From the NCBI RefSeq assembly GCF_003852515.1, contig NZ_QAJK01000060.1:1-64000 (forward strand): 64,000 nucleotides of DNA, read 5' to 3'. This DNA is from Variovorax sp. KBW07. GTDB taxonomy: Bacteria > Pseudomonadota > Gammaproteobacteria > Burkholderiales > Burkholderiaceae_C. Within the stretch, counting starts at the first letter, position 1; the number at the start of each line of letters is the position of its first letter. Position numbers and translations under genes: made by a program. Shown here in pieces: positions 1 to 9,626 of this stretch. The notes beneath the pieces are model-generated. The model saw nothing but the letters and a program-made list of their open reading frames with translations. It made no database searches and had not been told where the DNA came from.

Positions 1-78
1 GCCAAAGAATGACCCCGCACCCCAGCAGCGCGCAACACAACACAAGAGCACAACCAAGCAACCGAAACGAACAAGCCC

Positions 79-828
79 ATGCAGCTGAACGGAATCCACC
101 ACGTAGCCATCATCTGCGCCGACTACGCGGCATCGAAGCGCTTCTACACCGAGGTCCTGGGTCTTCGCGTCGTCGCTTAAAACTACCGCGCCGCACGCGA
201 CTCGTACAAGCTCGACCTCGCCGTGCCCGATGGCTCGCAGATCGAACTCTTCTCCTTTCCCGATGCGCCCTCGCGCCCCACGCGGCCCGAAGCACAAGGC
301 CTGCGTCATCTGTCCTTCGAAGTGCATGACGTTCAAGCCGCAGCCGACGAACTCGCTGCACAAGGCATTGCGGTCGAGCCGCTGCGCACCGACGAGTTCA
401 CCGGCCGGCGCTTCACCTTCTTCACCGATCCCGATGGCTTGCCGCTGGAACTCTACGAAGCCGCTCCAGCAGGCGATCTTCATGCGTTGCTCATGAAACT
501 CGAAGGCGACCTTCATCTTCAGGACGTGCGGGCGAGCGCGTCGCGGCTCGAGGAAATACTCGAAGACGACTTCCAGGAAATTGGCATCTCCGGCATCGTC
601 TGGACCCGGCCCGCGATCGTCGAGGCGCTGCGCGACGAAGCTTTTTCGGAACGCACGATGTCGGACTTTCGTGTGCAGCGAATGGCGTCCGATGTGGCGC
701 TGGTTACTTACCGCGTACACCGCGAGGCCACGGCGGAACGGCCGTCCGCGGATTCGCTGCGCAGTTCGCTGTGGCGACAACGGGGTGGCCGCTGGCGCAT
801 GGCGTTTCACCAGGGCACGCCGCTTTGA
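79..828 (+). pseudogene. VOC-family (glyoxalase/dioxygenase fold) protein with C-terminal DUF4440-like domain, interrupted by a nonsense codon
   Basis: The frame opens at ATG 79 with a typical VOC start (GIHHVAIICADYAASKRFY), runs 33 codons and hits TAA at 178-180. The same frame then continues without interruption to 828. The residues around the stop (LGLRVVA-stop-NYRAARDSYKLDL) fit the family pattern LGL-x-V-x-E-NYR, so the stop probably replaced a GAA or GAG Glu codon. The rest carries the second VOC half (LRHLSFEVHD, FFTDPDGLPLELYE) and then about 110 residues resembling a DUF4440/SnoaL-like domain. A GTG at 223 could restart translation, but that product would lack the first VOC strands. 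I infer a recent loss of function; a sequencing error is the alternative. Confidence 0.75.
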
Positions 829-878
829 TTTGACGGTCTGACGCGGCCCGCTGCTGCGCAGGCCAATGCTGCTGGCTG

Positions 879-2285
879 CTATCCGACTTCGCCGAACGCC
901 ACGCTCACGCGCAACCCCGTCGGCTCCGCGGCCTCCAACCGCAGCTCCGCGCCCAGCAGCTCGGCATAGCGCGACACGATCGACAAGCCCAGGCCCGAGC
1001 CCTGCCCCAGCTTTTCGCCGGCGGGGCCCTGGGCCCATCGCTGCATCAGGTCGCGCTGCGCTTCGAGCGGAATGCCGGGGCCGTCGTCGATCACGCTCAG
1101 TGTCTGGCCCGCCAGTTCGACCGTGATGGTGCGGCCGCCATAGCGCAGCGCGTTGTCGATCAGGTTGTCGAGAATGCCTTCCACCAGCGCTTCGTTGGCA
1201 TGCACCACCACGGGGTCGTCGAGGCCACGCGCGCCCAGGTCGACGCCACGCGCATCGGCGCGCGCCAGGTGACGCAGCACCGTCTGCTCGGCCAGCACGT
1301 CGAGCCGCACCGGCACGCGCTCGAGGCCTGTACGGGCCTCTTCGGCGAGTGCCAGCGCCAGCAGCTGGTCGATCAGGTGGCTCGCGCGCGACTGGCGCTC
1401 GGACACGCGTTCGAGCTGCTCGCGCCATACCTTGGCGTCGTGCTGGGCCAGGCCGTATTCGGCCAGCGCGCGAATGCCGGCAAGCGGCGTGCGCAGTTCG
1501 TGCGCCACGTTGCCGACGAACTCGCGCTGCGCCTGCAGGCTCTGCCCGAGCCGGTCGAACAGCGCATTGACCGCATTGCCCAGGCGCTGCAGTTCGCGCG
1601 AGGTCTGGGCCACGGCCACCGGCGAAAGGTCGCGCACGTCGCGCCGGTCGAGGGCGCGCTGCAGCTCGGCCAGTGGCCGCAAATCGCTGCGGATGCCGTA
1701 CCAGAGCCACACGGCGAGCAGCACCAGCAAAAGGATCTGCGGTGCCAGCGCATAGCCGAGCAATTGCCGCACCAGTGCCGTGCGGCTCAGCGTGGTCTGC
1801 GCCACCACCACGCGGTACGGCATGCTGATGTCGGGTTCGGCATCGTGCTCGAGCACCACGGCGCGCAGCACGCTGCCTTCGTATTCCACGTCGGAAAAGC
1901 GATAGCGCGAACCGTCCACCGGCAGCGGCGCCTGCAGGCCGGGCTGGCCCGAGATCAGGCTGCCATCGAGCCGCTGCACCGCGAAGTACACCTTGTCGAC
2001 CTGGTCGAAGAGCACGGTGGCCACTTCGCGCGGCGTCAGCAGCAGCTCGATGCCGCGCTCTCCCGCCTGCACGTTGGCCGACAGCGCATAGGCATCGTCG
2101 AGCATGCCGCGGTCGAAGGCCTGTTCGGAGAAGTAGTTGGCAATGACCAGCGCGATGACGGCGCCGACCATCCACGTGAGCGCCAATGGCACCAGCACGT
2201 TGCGCAGCACGCGCCGCGTGAGCGAAGGCGCCGGGCGCAGCGCCTCGGGCTGCTTGTCCTGGGTCGGCTCGATCGGCTCGGTCAC
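879..2285 (-). CDS. sensor histidine kinase, TctE/QseC-like
   Basis: This 468-residue inner-membrane sensor kinase probably phosphorylates the regulator encoded just upstream. It has a transmembrane segment at about residues 28-50, a periplasmic domain of the 2CSK_N type, a second membrane segment near 180-200 (QILLLVLLAVWLWYG) and a HAMP-like linker. The HisKA box NVAHELRTPLAGIRAL holds the phosphoacceptor His. The ATPase domain shows the N box (NLIDNALRYGG), G1 (DDGPGIP) and G2 (GSGLGLSIV). The gene starts 7 nt after the response regulator stop, so the pair is one operon. The 2CSK_N plus HAMP layout matches TctE kinases of tricarboxylate systems, but no tricarboxylate transporter is nearby and the signal is unknown. 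Confidence 0.85.
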   Translation of the reverse strand: MTEPIEPTQDKQPEALRPAPSLTRRVLRNVLVPLALTWMVGAVIALVIANYFSEQAFDRGMLDDAYALSANVQAGERGIELLLTPREVATVLFDQVDKVYFAVQRLDGSLISGQPGLQAPLPVDGSRYRFSDVEYEGSVLRAVVLEHDAEPDISMPYRVVVAQTTLSRTALVRQLLGYALAPQILLLVLLAVWLWYGIRSDLRPLAELQRALDRRDVRDLSPVAVAQTSRELQRLGNAVNALFDRLGQSLQAQREFVGNVAHELRTPLAGIRALAEYGLAQHDAKVWREQLERVSERQSRASHLIDQLLALALAEEARTGLERVPVRLDVLAEQTVLRHLARADARGVDLGARGLDDPVVVHANEALVEGILDNLIDNALRYGGRTITVELAGQTLSVIDDGPGIPLEAQRDLMQRWAQGPAGEKLGQGSGLGLSIVSRYAELLGAELRLEAAEPTGLRVSVAFGEVG

Positions 2286-2292
2286 GCGCGGA

Positions 2293-2982
2293 TCAGACCT
2301 CGGCTTCGAGCAGGTAGCCGATGCCGCGCAGCGTGCGGATGCTTGCGCCGGTGCCCTGCAGCTTCTTGCGCAGGCGCGAGATGAAGGCTTCGAGCGCGTT
2401 GTCGCCCAGCGACTCGTCGAAGCTGGAGAGCTTGTCGGACAGCGCGCGCTTGCTCACCGTGCGGCCCGGCGGGCTCATCAGCTCCCACAGCACCTCGAAC
2501 TCGCGCGCCGGCAGATCGAGCGGCCCGCTCGCCGTGGAAAAGCGCCGCGCCTTGCGGTCGAGCTTGAGCTGGCCCAGCAGCACGATGTCTTCGGTGCCCT
2601 TGGCGCGGCGCACCAGCGCGCGCAGGCGGGCTTCGACCTCGGCCAGGTCGAAGGGCTTGCCCAGGTAGTCGTCGGCGCCGGCATCGAGGCCCGCGATGCG
2701 TTCCTCGGTGCGGCCGCGCGCGGTGAGCACCAGCACCGGCGTGCGGTCGCCGCGTGCGCGGGCCTGCCGCAACGCGGTGAGGCCGCTGGCCAGGCCGCTG
2801 GTGGGGCTGGCGGTGGCCGGCAGGTTGAGGTCGAGCAGCACCGCATCGAAGGGCTGCACGCGCCAGAGATGGTCGGCATCCTCCACGTTGGTGGACACAT
2901 CGACGCGGTGGCCGGCATCGGCGAGGCTTCGCAGCATCACATCGCGCAGTACGGCGTCATCTTCGACAAGCAGAATTCGCAT
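2293..2982 (-). CDS. OmpR/PhoB-family response regulator, TctD-like
   Basis: This 229-residue regulator has a receiver domain (LLVEDDAVLRD acidic pair, phosphoacceptor Asp in AVLLDLNLP, Thr in VLVLTARG, Lys in LGKPFD) and a winged-helix output domain ending in LRKKL and IRTLRGIGYLLE. It is first in the operon with the kinase. The loop after the phosphorylated Asp is about ten residues longer than usual: LPATASPTSGLASGLTALR replaces a typical LPGxDGLxxLR. Its promoter region (2983-3119) is shared with the divergent hydrolase-ACP-ketosynthase cluster, making that cluster a plausible target. This is inference from arrangement only. Confidence 0.87.
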   Translation of the reverse strand: MRILLVEDDAVLRDVMLRSLADAGHRVDVSTNVEDADHLWRVQPFDAVLLDLNLPATASPTSGLASGLTALRQARARGDRTPVLVLTARGRTEERIAGLDAGADDYLGKPFDLAEVEARLRALVRRAKGTEDIVLLGQLKLDRKARRFSTASGPLDLPAREFEVLWELMSPPGRTVSKRALSDKLSSFDESLGDNALEAFISRLRKKLQGTGASIRTLRGIGYLLEAEV

Positions 2983-3119
2983 GGTGTTTGAGTGTTTGGG
3001 GTAATCTGCCCTAGCGAAGGACGGGTCAGCAGCCGGTCAGTCGCTCCAAGCGATAAACGCAACATGAGCATACGACAGCAATATGAAACACGGGCCATTT
3101 TCATGGCCGACGCGACACG

Positions 3120-3980
3120 ATGAGTGCGCGTGAACCCTCCGATCAGTTGAGCCTCGTGCCACCGCAGGTGCAACGCACCGCGGTGGTCCTGCTGCATGGT
3201 TTATGCAGCACGCCTGACGAGTTGCTGACCGTGCAATCGGCGCTGCGCAGCCGCGGCTACCCGGTTCACCCGCTGTCGATCGAAGGCTACTCGTTCGATA
3301 CCAACGCGCCGCTGCAGCACGCCGCCCCCTACGAGCGCTGGATCGACATCATCCAGGCGCAGGTGAAGGCGCTGCGCACACAGCACGACCGCGTGATGCT
3401 GGTCGGCATTTCGGCCGGTTCGTCGCTGGCGCTGGGCGCGGCCATCCGCTGCGGCAAGGACGTCGACGCGCTGGTGCTCATGTCGACCACCCTGCGCTTC
3501 GACGGCTGGGCCATTCCGCGCACGCAGTTCCTGCTGCCACTGGCCTTCTACACGCCGCTGGGCCGCTTCTGGCAATACCGCGAACGCCCGCCCTATGGCG
3601 TGAAGAACGAACGCGTGCGGGCCTGGATCGAGCGCGAGCTGCGCCACCGCAAGGTCTCGCGCGCGGGCAGCTCGGTCATCGGCGTGGGCCACCTGCGCGA
3701 GCACGACCGGCTGATCCGCCACGTGCGGCGCCACCTGAACAGCGTGCAGTGCGACAACGTGCTGGCACTGCATGCCCAACAAGACGAGGTGGCGAGCGTC
3801 GCCAACCTCGACATCCTGGCGCGCGGGCTTCGTTGCCGCGCATTCCGCACCGTGGTGGTGGCCAACAGCTATCACATGATCACGATCGACAACGATCGTC
3901 AACAGGTTGTGCGCGAAACAGTGTCGTTTGCGGATGCGGTGGCGCATGGCACGATGCCGGAGCATCCCCTGTACGCATGA
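3120..3980 (+). CDS. alpha/beta hydrolase (carboxylesterase/thioesterase-like)
   Basis: A 286-residue alpha/beta-hydrolase-fold protein without signal peptide. The oxyanion-hole motif HGLCSTPDE is near residue 36, the nucleophile elbow GISAGS near residue 98, a probable acid in HAQQDEVAS, and the catalytic His in ANSYHMITID near residue 252. The compact layout resembles EstA/lysophospholipase-type carboxylesterases. It sits 35 nt before an acyl carrier protein and a ketoacyl synthase on the same strand, so a role releasing an acyl chain from the carrier protein is reasonable but unproven. ATG 3120 is the first in-frame start and gives a complete fold. Confidence 0.8.
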   Translation: MSAREPSDQLSLVPPQVQRTAVVLLHGLCSTPDELLTVQSALRSRGYPVHPLSIEGYSFDTNAPLQHAAPYERWIDIIQAQVKALRTQHDRVMLVGISAGSSLALGAAIRCGKDVDALVLMSTTLRFDGWAIPRTQFLLPLAFYTPLGRFWQYRERPPYGVKNERVRAWIERELRHRKVSRAGSSVIGVGHLREHDRLIRHVRRHLNSVQCDNVLALHAQQDEVASVANLDILARGLRCRAFRTVVVANSYHMITIDNDRQQVVRETVSFADAVAHGTMPEHPLYA

Positions 3981-4015
3981 CCCCGCCTGAACACGTCTGA
4001 AAGGACACCATTTCC

Positions 4016-4321
4016 ATGTCTTCTTCCGATTCCACTTCGCCCACCTTCAACAGCATCGCGACGATTCTGGAGACCGACTTCAAGGTCGAGCGCTCGGCCA
4101 TCTCGCCGGCCACCGCGCTGTCCGACCTCGGCCTCGATTCGCTCGCGCTGATGGAATTCGTCTTCGCCGTCGAAGACGCCTTCCACCTGCGCATTCCCGA
4201 AGACCGCCTCGATCCGCGCGAAGCCGGCATCACGCTGCAACGCCTGTGCGAAGTGATCGACGCGGAGAGCAGCGGCGCTGCGGCCGCGCCCGCGGCGCAA
4301 ACCAACGAAGCCCACGCATGA
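4016..4321 (+). CDS. acyl carrier protein (phosphopantetheine-binding)
   Basis: A 101-residue stand-alone carrier protein. The 4'-phosphopantetheine attachment site is Ser42 in LGLDSLALMEF, preceded by the helix-I region of ACPs. The C-terminal 15-20 residues are Ala-rich and disordered-looking. AAGGACACC precedes the ATG. The last codons overlap the next gene (ATGA at 4318-4321), so the ketoacyl synthase is translationally coupled and is the likely partner. This is not the housekeeping AcpP, which is shorter and normally lies between fabG and fabF; it is a dedicated secondary ACP. Confidence 0.88.
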   Translation: MSSSDSTSPTFNSIATILETDFKVERSAISPATALSDLGLDSLALMEFVFAVEDAFHLRIPEDRLDPREAGITLQRLCEVIDAESSGAAAAPAAQTNEAHA

Positions 4322-5601
4322 GCAGCGGAGCCGCCCACGCCATGCTTGCCGCCTCGGCCGCGGGCGTCGCTTCCGCGCCGGTTCGCGTGAGCGGCCTCGG
4401 TTTCATCACGCCCATCGGCCGCACCGTCGAAGCCTTCGACGACGCCCTGTTCGCGGGCCGCTCGGCCGTGCGCGCACAGACGCTCGAGATCAAGGGCATG
4501 GACCCGATGCGGCTCGCCGTTGCCGCCTGCGACTTCGAATCGGATGGCGTGCGCAGCACCTCGCGCCTGCCGCTCGATCGCGGCACCGCCATGGCGCTGG
4601 CCGCCGCGCAAGACGCCGCGGCCGAAGCCAAGCTCGACCTGGACACCATCGACCGCGACCGCCTGGGCATCTTCTGGGGCAGCGGCCTGGCCGGTGCCGG
4701 CAGCTTCGACAACACCACCAGCGCGCTCTACGGCGAGCAGCGCCGCATGCGCCCGACCACCGTGCTCACCGTGATGCCCAACGCCGCCGTGGCGGAGCTG
4801 GCATTGCACTTCGGCGCGCGCGGCTCGGCCATTGCCTACGCCTGTGCCTGCGCCTCTTCGGCCGTGGCCATCGGCGAGGCCATGCGCGCCATTCGCGGCG
4901 GCTGGATCGACGTGGCCATCGTCGGTGGCCACGACGCCATGCTCACGCCCGGCGTGATGGCCAGCTGGCACGCCATGCGCGTGATGGCGCCGCCGCCGGC
5001 CGATGCACCGTCGTCGGCCTGCCGCCCCTTCTCGGGCGACCGCGCGGGCTTTGCCATCGGCGAAGGCGCGGCCGCGCTGGTGCTCGAATCGCCGGCGCAC
5101 GCACTGGCGCGCGGCGCCGATACCGCGCCCTTCGTGCTCGCGGGCTACGCCACCAATTGCGACGGCACGCACATCACCAACCCCGACGCCGGCGGCCAGG
5201 TGCGCGCCATGCGCGCCGCCCTGCGCGACGCGGGCATCGAGGCCTCTGACATCGGCCACATCAACGCGCACGGCACGGCCACGTCGGCCGGCGATGCCGC
5301 CGAAGCCGCATCGATCCGCGAAGTGTTCGGCAAGGGCGCACCGGTGAGCGCCACCAAGGCCATCCACGGCCACGTGCTCGGCGGCGGTGGCGCCATCGAG
5401 CTGATTGCGACGCTGCGCGCGCTGGCACGCGAGAGCCTGCCGCCCATCGCGAACCTGCAGACAGCCGATGCGGCTTTCGATCTCGACTTCGTGCAAGGCG
5501 AGGCGCGCGAGGCCAAGGGCATCCGTTATGCGCTGTCCAATTCTTTCGCTTTTGGCGGCACCAACGCGGTCATCGTGGCCGGTCGCGCGTCCGATCGCTG
5601 A
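4318..5601 (+). CDS. beta-ketoacyl-ACP synthase (KAS I/II type)
   Basis: The product has 427 residues, counting from the ATG that overlaps the ACP stop. It condenses acyl and malonyl units on an ACP. The thiolase-fold catalytic triad is visible: Cys178 in CACASSAVAIG, the first His in HINAHGTATSAGD and the second His in ATKAIHGHVLGGGGAIE. The C-terminal glycine loop is SNSFAFGGTNAVIV. A longer in-frame extension upstream to 4246 overlaps the ACP and is rejected. No ketoreductase, dehydratase or enoyl reductase is encoded here, so reductive steps would have to come from the housekeeping fatty acid synthase, or the product remains a keto compound. Confidence 0.9.
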   Translation: MSSGAAHAMLAASAAGVASAPVRVSGLGFITPIGRTVEAFDDALFAGRSAVRAQTLEIKGMDPMRLAVAACDFESDGVRSTSRLPLDRGTAMALAAAQDAAAEAKLDLDTIDRDRLGIFWGSGLAGAGSFDNTTSALYGEQRRMRPTTVLTVMPNAAVAELALHFGARGSAIAYACACASSAVAIGEAMRAIRGGWIDVAIVGGHDAMLTPGVMASWHAMRVMAPPPADAPSSACRPFSGDRAGFAIGEGAAALVLESPAHALARGADTAPFVLAGYATNCDGTHITNPDAGGQVRAMRAALRDAGIEASDIGHINAHGTATSAGDAAEAASIREVFGKGAPVSATKAIHGHVLGGGGAIELIATLRALARESLPPIANLQTADAAFDLDFVQGEAREAKGIRYALSNSFAFGGTNAVIVAGRASDR

Positions 5602-5635
5602 AGATTCGCTGAAGACTTCCTGAAAAATCGACACG

Positions 5636-6763
5636 GTGCACCGGCTGGTCGTTTTCATCGTGCCCGTGTTCGCGCTGCTCATGGCGTGCGAGTTCGCATG
5701 GGGCTGGCTGAAGCGGCGCAACACCTACCGCTTCAACGACACGCTCGGCAGCCTGAGCCAGGGCATGCTGAGCCAGGCGCTTGCCGTGTGCACGCAGCTT
5801 TTCCAGATCGGCCTGTACGCGATGGTCTACCCGGCCGTCGCCCTGTGGACGCGGCCCAGCTTCTGGGACAGCGCCATGGGCTGGATCGCCGCGGTGCTGC
5901 TGTTCGACTTCTTCGACTACTGGCTGCACCGCGCGGGACATGAGTCGGCCGTGTTCTGGGCCGCGCACTCGGTGCACCACCAGAGCCAGCACTTCAACTT
6001 TTCGACCGCGCTGCGGCAAGAGAGCACCGTGGCCTTCCTGGGCTGGGCCTTCTACCTGCCGATGGCCGTGGTCGGCGTGCCGCCGGAGCAGTTCGGCCTG
6101 GCGGGGCTGATCGTGCTGGTCTACCAGTTCTGGATCCACACCGAGCACGTCGGCAAGCTCGGCTGGTTCGACCGCGTGTTCTCGTCGCCTTCCAACCACC
6201 GCGTACACCACGCCGTGAACGATGGCTACGTCGACCGCAACTACGGCGGCATGCTGGTGGTATGGGACCGCCTGTTCGGTACCTTCGCGGAAGAAAGCGA
6301 ACGCTGCGTCTACGGCACGCGCAAGGCGCTCGCCAGCTTCGACCCGCTGCACGCGATCTTCGGACCCTATGCACCGCTGCTGCGCGACAGCTGGTACACA
6401 CGGCGCTGGCGCGACAAGCTCGCGGTGTGGTTCAAGCCACCGGGCTGGCGCCCGGCCGACGTGGCGGCGCGGTTTCCCGAGCCCGCGTTCTCGCTCGAAG
6501 ACGCAAAGCAACTGCACGACCCGGCGCTGACCCGTGCGCAGGTCGTGTCGGCCGCGCTGCACTTCGCCGCCTGGGTCGGCGTGACGCTGGCCTTCCTGTG
6601 GAATGCCGACGATCTTTCGCAGCGGGCCGGCCTGCTGTTGCTGGCGCTTTCGGCCGGCGGGTTCTGGGCGATCGGCACGGTGCTGGATTCGCGCATCCGG
6701 CTGCGATGGGCCTGGTGCGCGCAAGCGGCATTGCTGGCGTTGTCGGCGGTACTGCTGGCCTGA
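5636..6763 (+). CDS. sterol desaturase / fatty acid hydroxylase superfamily membrane protein
   Basis: A 375-residue integral membrane di-iron enzyme of the fatty-acid-hydroxylase superfamily. All histidine clusters are present: DYWLHRAGH, HSVHHQSQHFN and SPSNHRVHHAVN, plus an H in WIHTEHVG. Membrane segments occur at the N terminus (LVVFIVPVFALLMACEFAW), around residues 50-100, and as a hydrophobic tail after residue 305 that the minimal family lacks. The start is GTG 5636, 34 nt after the ketosynthase stop, so it is probably co-transcribed. Such enzymes hydroxylate or desaturate lipid chains with O2. The substrate here may be the ACP-bound or released product of the preceding genes (inference). 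Confidence 0.85.
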   Translation: MHRLVVFIVPVFALLMACEFAWGWLKRRNTYRFNDTLGSLSQGMLSQALAVCTQLFQIGLYAMVYPAVALWTRPSFWDSAMGWIAAVLLFDFFDYWLHRAGHESAVFWAAHSVHHQSQHFNFSTALRQESTVAFLGWAFYLPMAVVGVPPEQFGLAGLIVLVYQFWIHTEHVGKLGWFDRVFSSPSNHRVHHAVNDGYVDRNYGGMLVVWDRLFGTFAEESERCVYGTRKALASFDPLHAIFGPYAPLLRDSWYTRRWRDKLAVWFKPPGWRPADVAARFPEPAFSLEDAKQLHDPALTRAQVVSAALHFAAWVGVTLAFLWNADDLSQRAGLLLLALSAGGFWAIGTVLDSRIRLRWAWCAQAALLALSAVLLA

Positions 6764-6833
6764 GCCGGTAGCTTCTTCACGGCACGCGCGGGCCTCGCTA
6801 TGCTCGGCGCTCCAAAGCTTTCAGGCTCCCCAC

Positions 6834-7316
6834 ATGCGCAGGCTGGCCACCCCTGAAGACATCGACACCGTCTTCACCCTCTACATGCACGAAAAGGTCG
6901 TGCCCTACCTGGGCTACGACCCGATGCCGCTCGAAGACTTTCGCGCCATCTACCAGGAACTGCTCGACGGTGGCAGCTTCTACATCTTCGAGCGCGACGG
7001 ACGCATCGCCGGCTTCTATCGCGCCACGCGCTATCCGGGCCGCGTGCACCACGTGGCCAGCCTCGGCACGCTCGCGGTCGACCCGGCGCTGCATGGCCAG
7101 GGCATTGCGCTGGCCATGGTGACCGAGGCCATCGACGCGCTGAAAGCGGCCGGCGTGCGGCGCATCGAGCTCATCGTCGAAAGCGACAACGCGCCAGCGC
7201 TGCGCTTCTACGAAAAGCTGGGCTTCGAGCGCGAAGGCACGCTGCGCAAGTTCTACAAGCGGGCCGGTGCCGCGGAAGCCATCGACGACCACATGATGGC
7301 GCTGCTGGTCGACTGA
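6834..7316 (+). CDS. GNAT-family N-acetyltransferase
   Basis: A 160-residue single-domain GNAT protein. The acetyl-CoA-binding motif A is TLAVDPALHGQGIALAMV (Q/R-x-x-G-x-A pattern) and motif B is VESDNAPALRFYEKLGFERE. I chose ATG 6834 because the GNAT fold begins immediately (RRLATPEDIDTVF); the longer frame upstream runs through the preceding gene. It lies about 70 nt after the membrane hydroxylase gene on the same strand, so it may belong to that cluster or be independent. The substrate cannot be deduced. Confidence 0.82.
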   Translation: MRRLATPEDIDTVFTLYMHEKVVPYLGYDPMPLEDFRAIYQELLDGGSFYIFERDGRIAGFYRATRYPGRVHHVASLGTLAVDPALHGQGIALAMVTEAIDALKAAGVRRIELIVESDNAPALRFYEKLGFEREGTLRKFYKRAGAAEAIDDHMMALLVD

Positions 7317-7364
7317 AAAAATCGATGCGAAGCGGCTCGCTCCGCATCGCCGCCTTCAGAGCGT

Positions 7365-9620
7365 TCAGGCCTTCCAGCGCCGCAGCAGCAACGCATTCGC
7401 CATCACGCTCACGCTCGACAGCGCCATGGCCGCGCCGGCGACCACCGGGCTCAGCAAGCCGAAGGCGGCGAGCGGAATGCCGGCCACGTTGTAGGCAAAG
7501 GCCCAGAACAGGTTCTGCCGGATCTTCGCCACGGTGCGGGCCGACAGCTCGAAGGCCTGGGCCACCAGCGCAAGGTCGCCGCGCATCAGCGTGATGCCGG
7601 CCGCTTCCATCGCCACGTCGGTGCCGCCGCCCGAAGGCGCCATCGCGATGCCGACGTCGGCCGCAGCCAGCGCGGGAGCATCGTTCGCGCCATCGCCGAC
7701 CATCGCGACCACGTGCCCGTTCTTTCGCAAGGCACTCACCTGCTCGGCCTTGTCGGCCGGCAGCACGTCGGCGCGCACGTCCTCGGCCGGAATGCCCAGG
7801 CGCGCCGCCATGGCCTGCGCCGCGCGCAGGTTGTCGCCCGAGATCATCACCACGCGCAGGCCGCGCGCACGCAGCGTGCGAATCGCTTCGGCCGCCTGAG
7901 GCTTGGGTTCGTCGGCGAAGGCCAGCAGCGCCTGCGCATGGGCCGCGCCGTTTTCGTCGAAACGCAGCAGTGCCGAGACCGTCGCGCCCTGCGCCTGCAG
8001 GCCCTCGACATCGGCGGCCTCGGGCATCGCGCCGAGTTCGCCGCACCAGCGCAGGCTGGCGATGGCCCAGGTGGCGCCATCGACTTCACCGCGCACGCCG
8101 CGCCCCGGCATGGCCTGCATCGCAGCGAGCGGTGGCGCCTGCAGGCCGCGCTCGGCCGCGGCATTCAGCACCGCCTTGGCCAGCGGGTGTTCGCTGCCGC
8201 CTTGCAGGCTGGCAGCCGTTGCCAGCAACTGGTCTTCGGTGGCATCGCTGCCCGCCACCCTCACGAGGGCCGTGAGCACGGGGCGGCCCAGGGTCAGCGT
8301 GCCGGTCTTGTCGAACGCCACGGTGTCGACGCGGTGCGCAATTTCCAGTGCACGCGCATCCTTGATGAGAATGCCGTGCTTGGCCGCCACGCCGGTCCCG
8401 GCCATCACCGCCACCGGCGTCGCCAGGCCCAGTGCACACGGACAGGCGATGACCAGCACCGCCACCGCGTGGATCAACGCCGTCTCGATGCCGGCGCCCG
8501 CCATCAGCCAGCCGGCCAGCGTGAGCAGCGCGATCACCAGCACCACGGGCACGAACACCGCCGCCACCTTGTCCACCAATCGCTGGATCGGCGCCTTGGC
8601 GGCCTGCGCGTCTTCGACCAGCCGGATGATGCGCGCGAGCACGCTCTCGGCGCCGACCGCGCTCACCTCGATGACCATGCGGCCGTCGCCGTTCACCGCA
8701 CCGCCCGTCAACGCATCTCCGGGGCCCTTGGCCACCGGCAGCGGCTCGCCGGTGAGCATCGATTCATCGACCTCGGATTGCCCTTCGATCACGCGCGCAT
8801 CCGCCGGCACACGTTCGCCGGGGCGCACCGCGAGCCGGTCGCCGACCATCACTTCGGCCAGCGGCACATCGCTTTCCTTGCCGCGCAAACCGACCAGGTG
8901 CGCCACTTCGGGCCGCAGCTGCTGCAGCGCACGAATGGCCGAGGTGGCCTGCCGCTTGGCACGCGCCTCCAGCCACTTGCCGAGCAGCACCAGCGTGATC
9001 ACCACCGCCGAGGCCTCGAAGTACAGGTGCGGCACCATGCCGTGGCCCGCATGCTCGCCGGTGGTTGCACGCCACCACAGCCACAGCGACAAGCCGAAGG
9101 CCGCGCTGGTGCCAAGTGCCACCAGCAGGTCCATGTTGCCGGTGCGGGCCTTGGCCGCATGCCAGCCCGCGCGGTAGAAACGCGCGCCCAGCCAGAACTG
9201 CACCGGCGTGGCCAGCAGCAATTGCACCCAGGGGGGAAGCATCCAGTCTTGTCCAATCAGGTCACCGAGCATCGGTGCCATGAGCGGAATCGACAGCGCC
9301 AGGCCCACGGCCACCGGGCCGAAGCCGTGCCAGGGCGACAGCGCCGCGGCCTCGTCGGCCGCATTGCTTGCCGCGCGCGGCTCATAGCCGGCGGCACGCA
9401 CGGCGCGGCGCAGGCGCACATCCATGTCGTCGCTGCCGGTTGCCGCTGTGGTCACGCGGGCCGACTCGGTCGCGAGGTTGACGCTGACGTCCTGGACGCC
9501 CGGCACGTTCTTGAGTGCGCGTTCGACGCGCATCACGCACGAAGCGCAGGTCATGCCGCCGACCGAGAAGTCCAGCGTGGCGGTGGCCGCCGAAGAGGGT
9601 TGCTGCTGCAGGTTTTCCAT
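7365..9620 (-). CDS. copA: copper-exporting P1B-type ATPase CopA
   Basis: A 751-residue Cu(I)-exporting ATPase of the inner membrane. One N-terminal heavy-metal domain carries GMTCASC near residue 22. Six to eight membrane helices follow, with the ion-binding CPC in [16 protein letters not shown]. Cytoplasmic domains show the TGE loop (MLTGEPLPV), phosphorylation site DKTGTLT, the SEHPLAKAV histidine-proline motif and hinge [10 protein letters not shown]. Family members have one or two N-terminal metal domains; this has one. The divergent copZ-cueR pair and a CueR-type operator immediately upstream give the regulation. The predicted -10 element ends 6 nt before the ATG, so the mRNA may be leaderless. 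Confidence 0.95.
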   Translation of the reverse strand: MENLQQQPSSAATATLDFSVGGMTCASCVMRVERALKNVPGVQDVSVNLATESARVTTAATGSDDMDVRLRRAVRAAGYEPRAASNAADEAAALSPWHGFGPVAVGLALSIPLMAPMLGDLIGQDWMLPPWVQLLLATPVQFWLGARFYRAGWHAAKARTGNMDLLVALGTSAAFGLSLWLWWRATTGEHAGHGMVPHLYFEASAVVITLVLLGKWLEARAKRQATSAIRALQQLRPEVAHLVGLRGKESDVPLAEVMVGDRLAVRPGERVPADARVIEGQSEVDESMLTGEPLPVAKGPGDALTGGAVNGDGRMVIEVSAVGAESVLARIIRLVEDAQAAKAPIQRLVDKVAAVFVPVVLVIALLTLAGWLMAGAGIETALIHAVAVLVIACPCALGLATPVAVMAGTGVAAKHGILIKDARALEIAHRVDTVAFDKTGTLTLGRPVLTALVRVAGSDATEDQLLATAASLQGGSEHPLAKAVLNAAAERGLQAPPLAAMQAMPGRGVRGEVDGATWAIASLRWCGELGAMPEAADVEGLQAQGATVSALLRFDENGAAHAQALLAFADEPKPQAAEAIRTLRARGLRVVMISGDNLRAAQAMAARLGIPAEDVRADVLPADKAEQVSALRKNGHVVAMVGDGANDAPALAAADVGIAMAPSGGGTDVAMEAAGITLMRGDLALVAQAFELSARTVAKIRQNLFWAFAYNVAGIPLAAFGLLSPVVAGAAMALSSVSVMANALLLRRWKA

Positions 9621-9626
9621 GTGCCA

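Noticed and set aside
4246-4317. N-terminal extension of the ketosynthase
   Set aside because: It overlaps the ACP coding end in another frame; the ATGA overlap at 4318 is the natural start.
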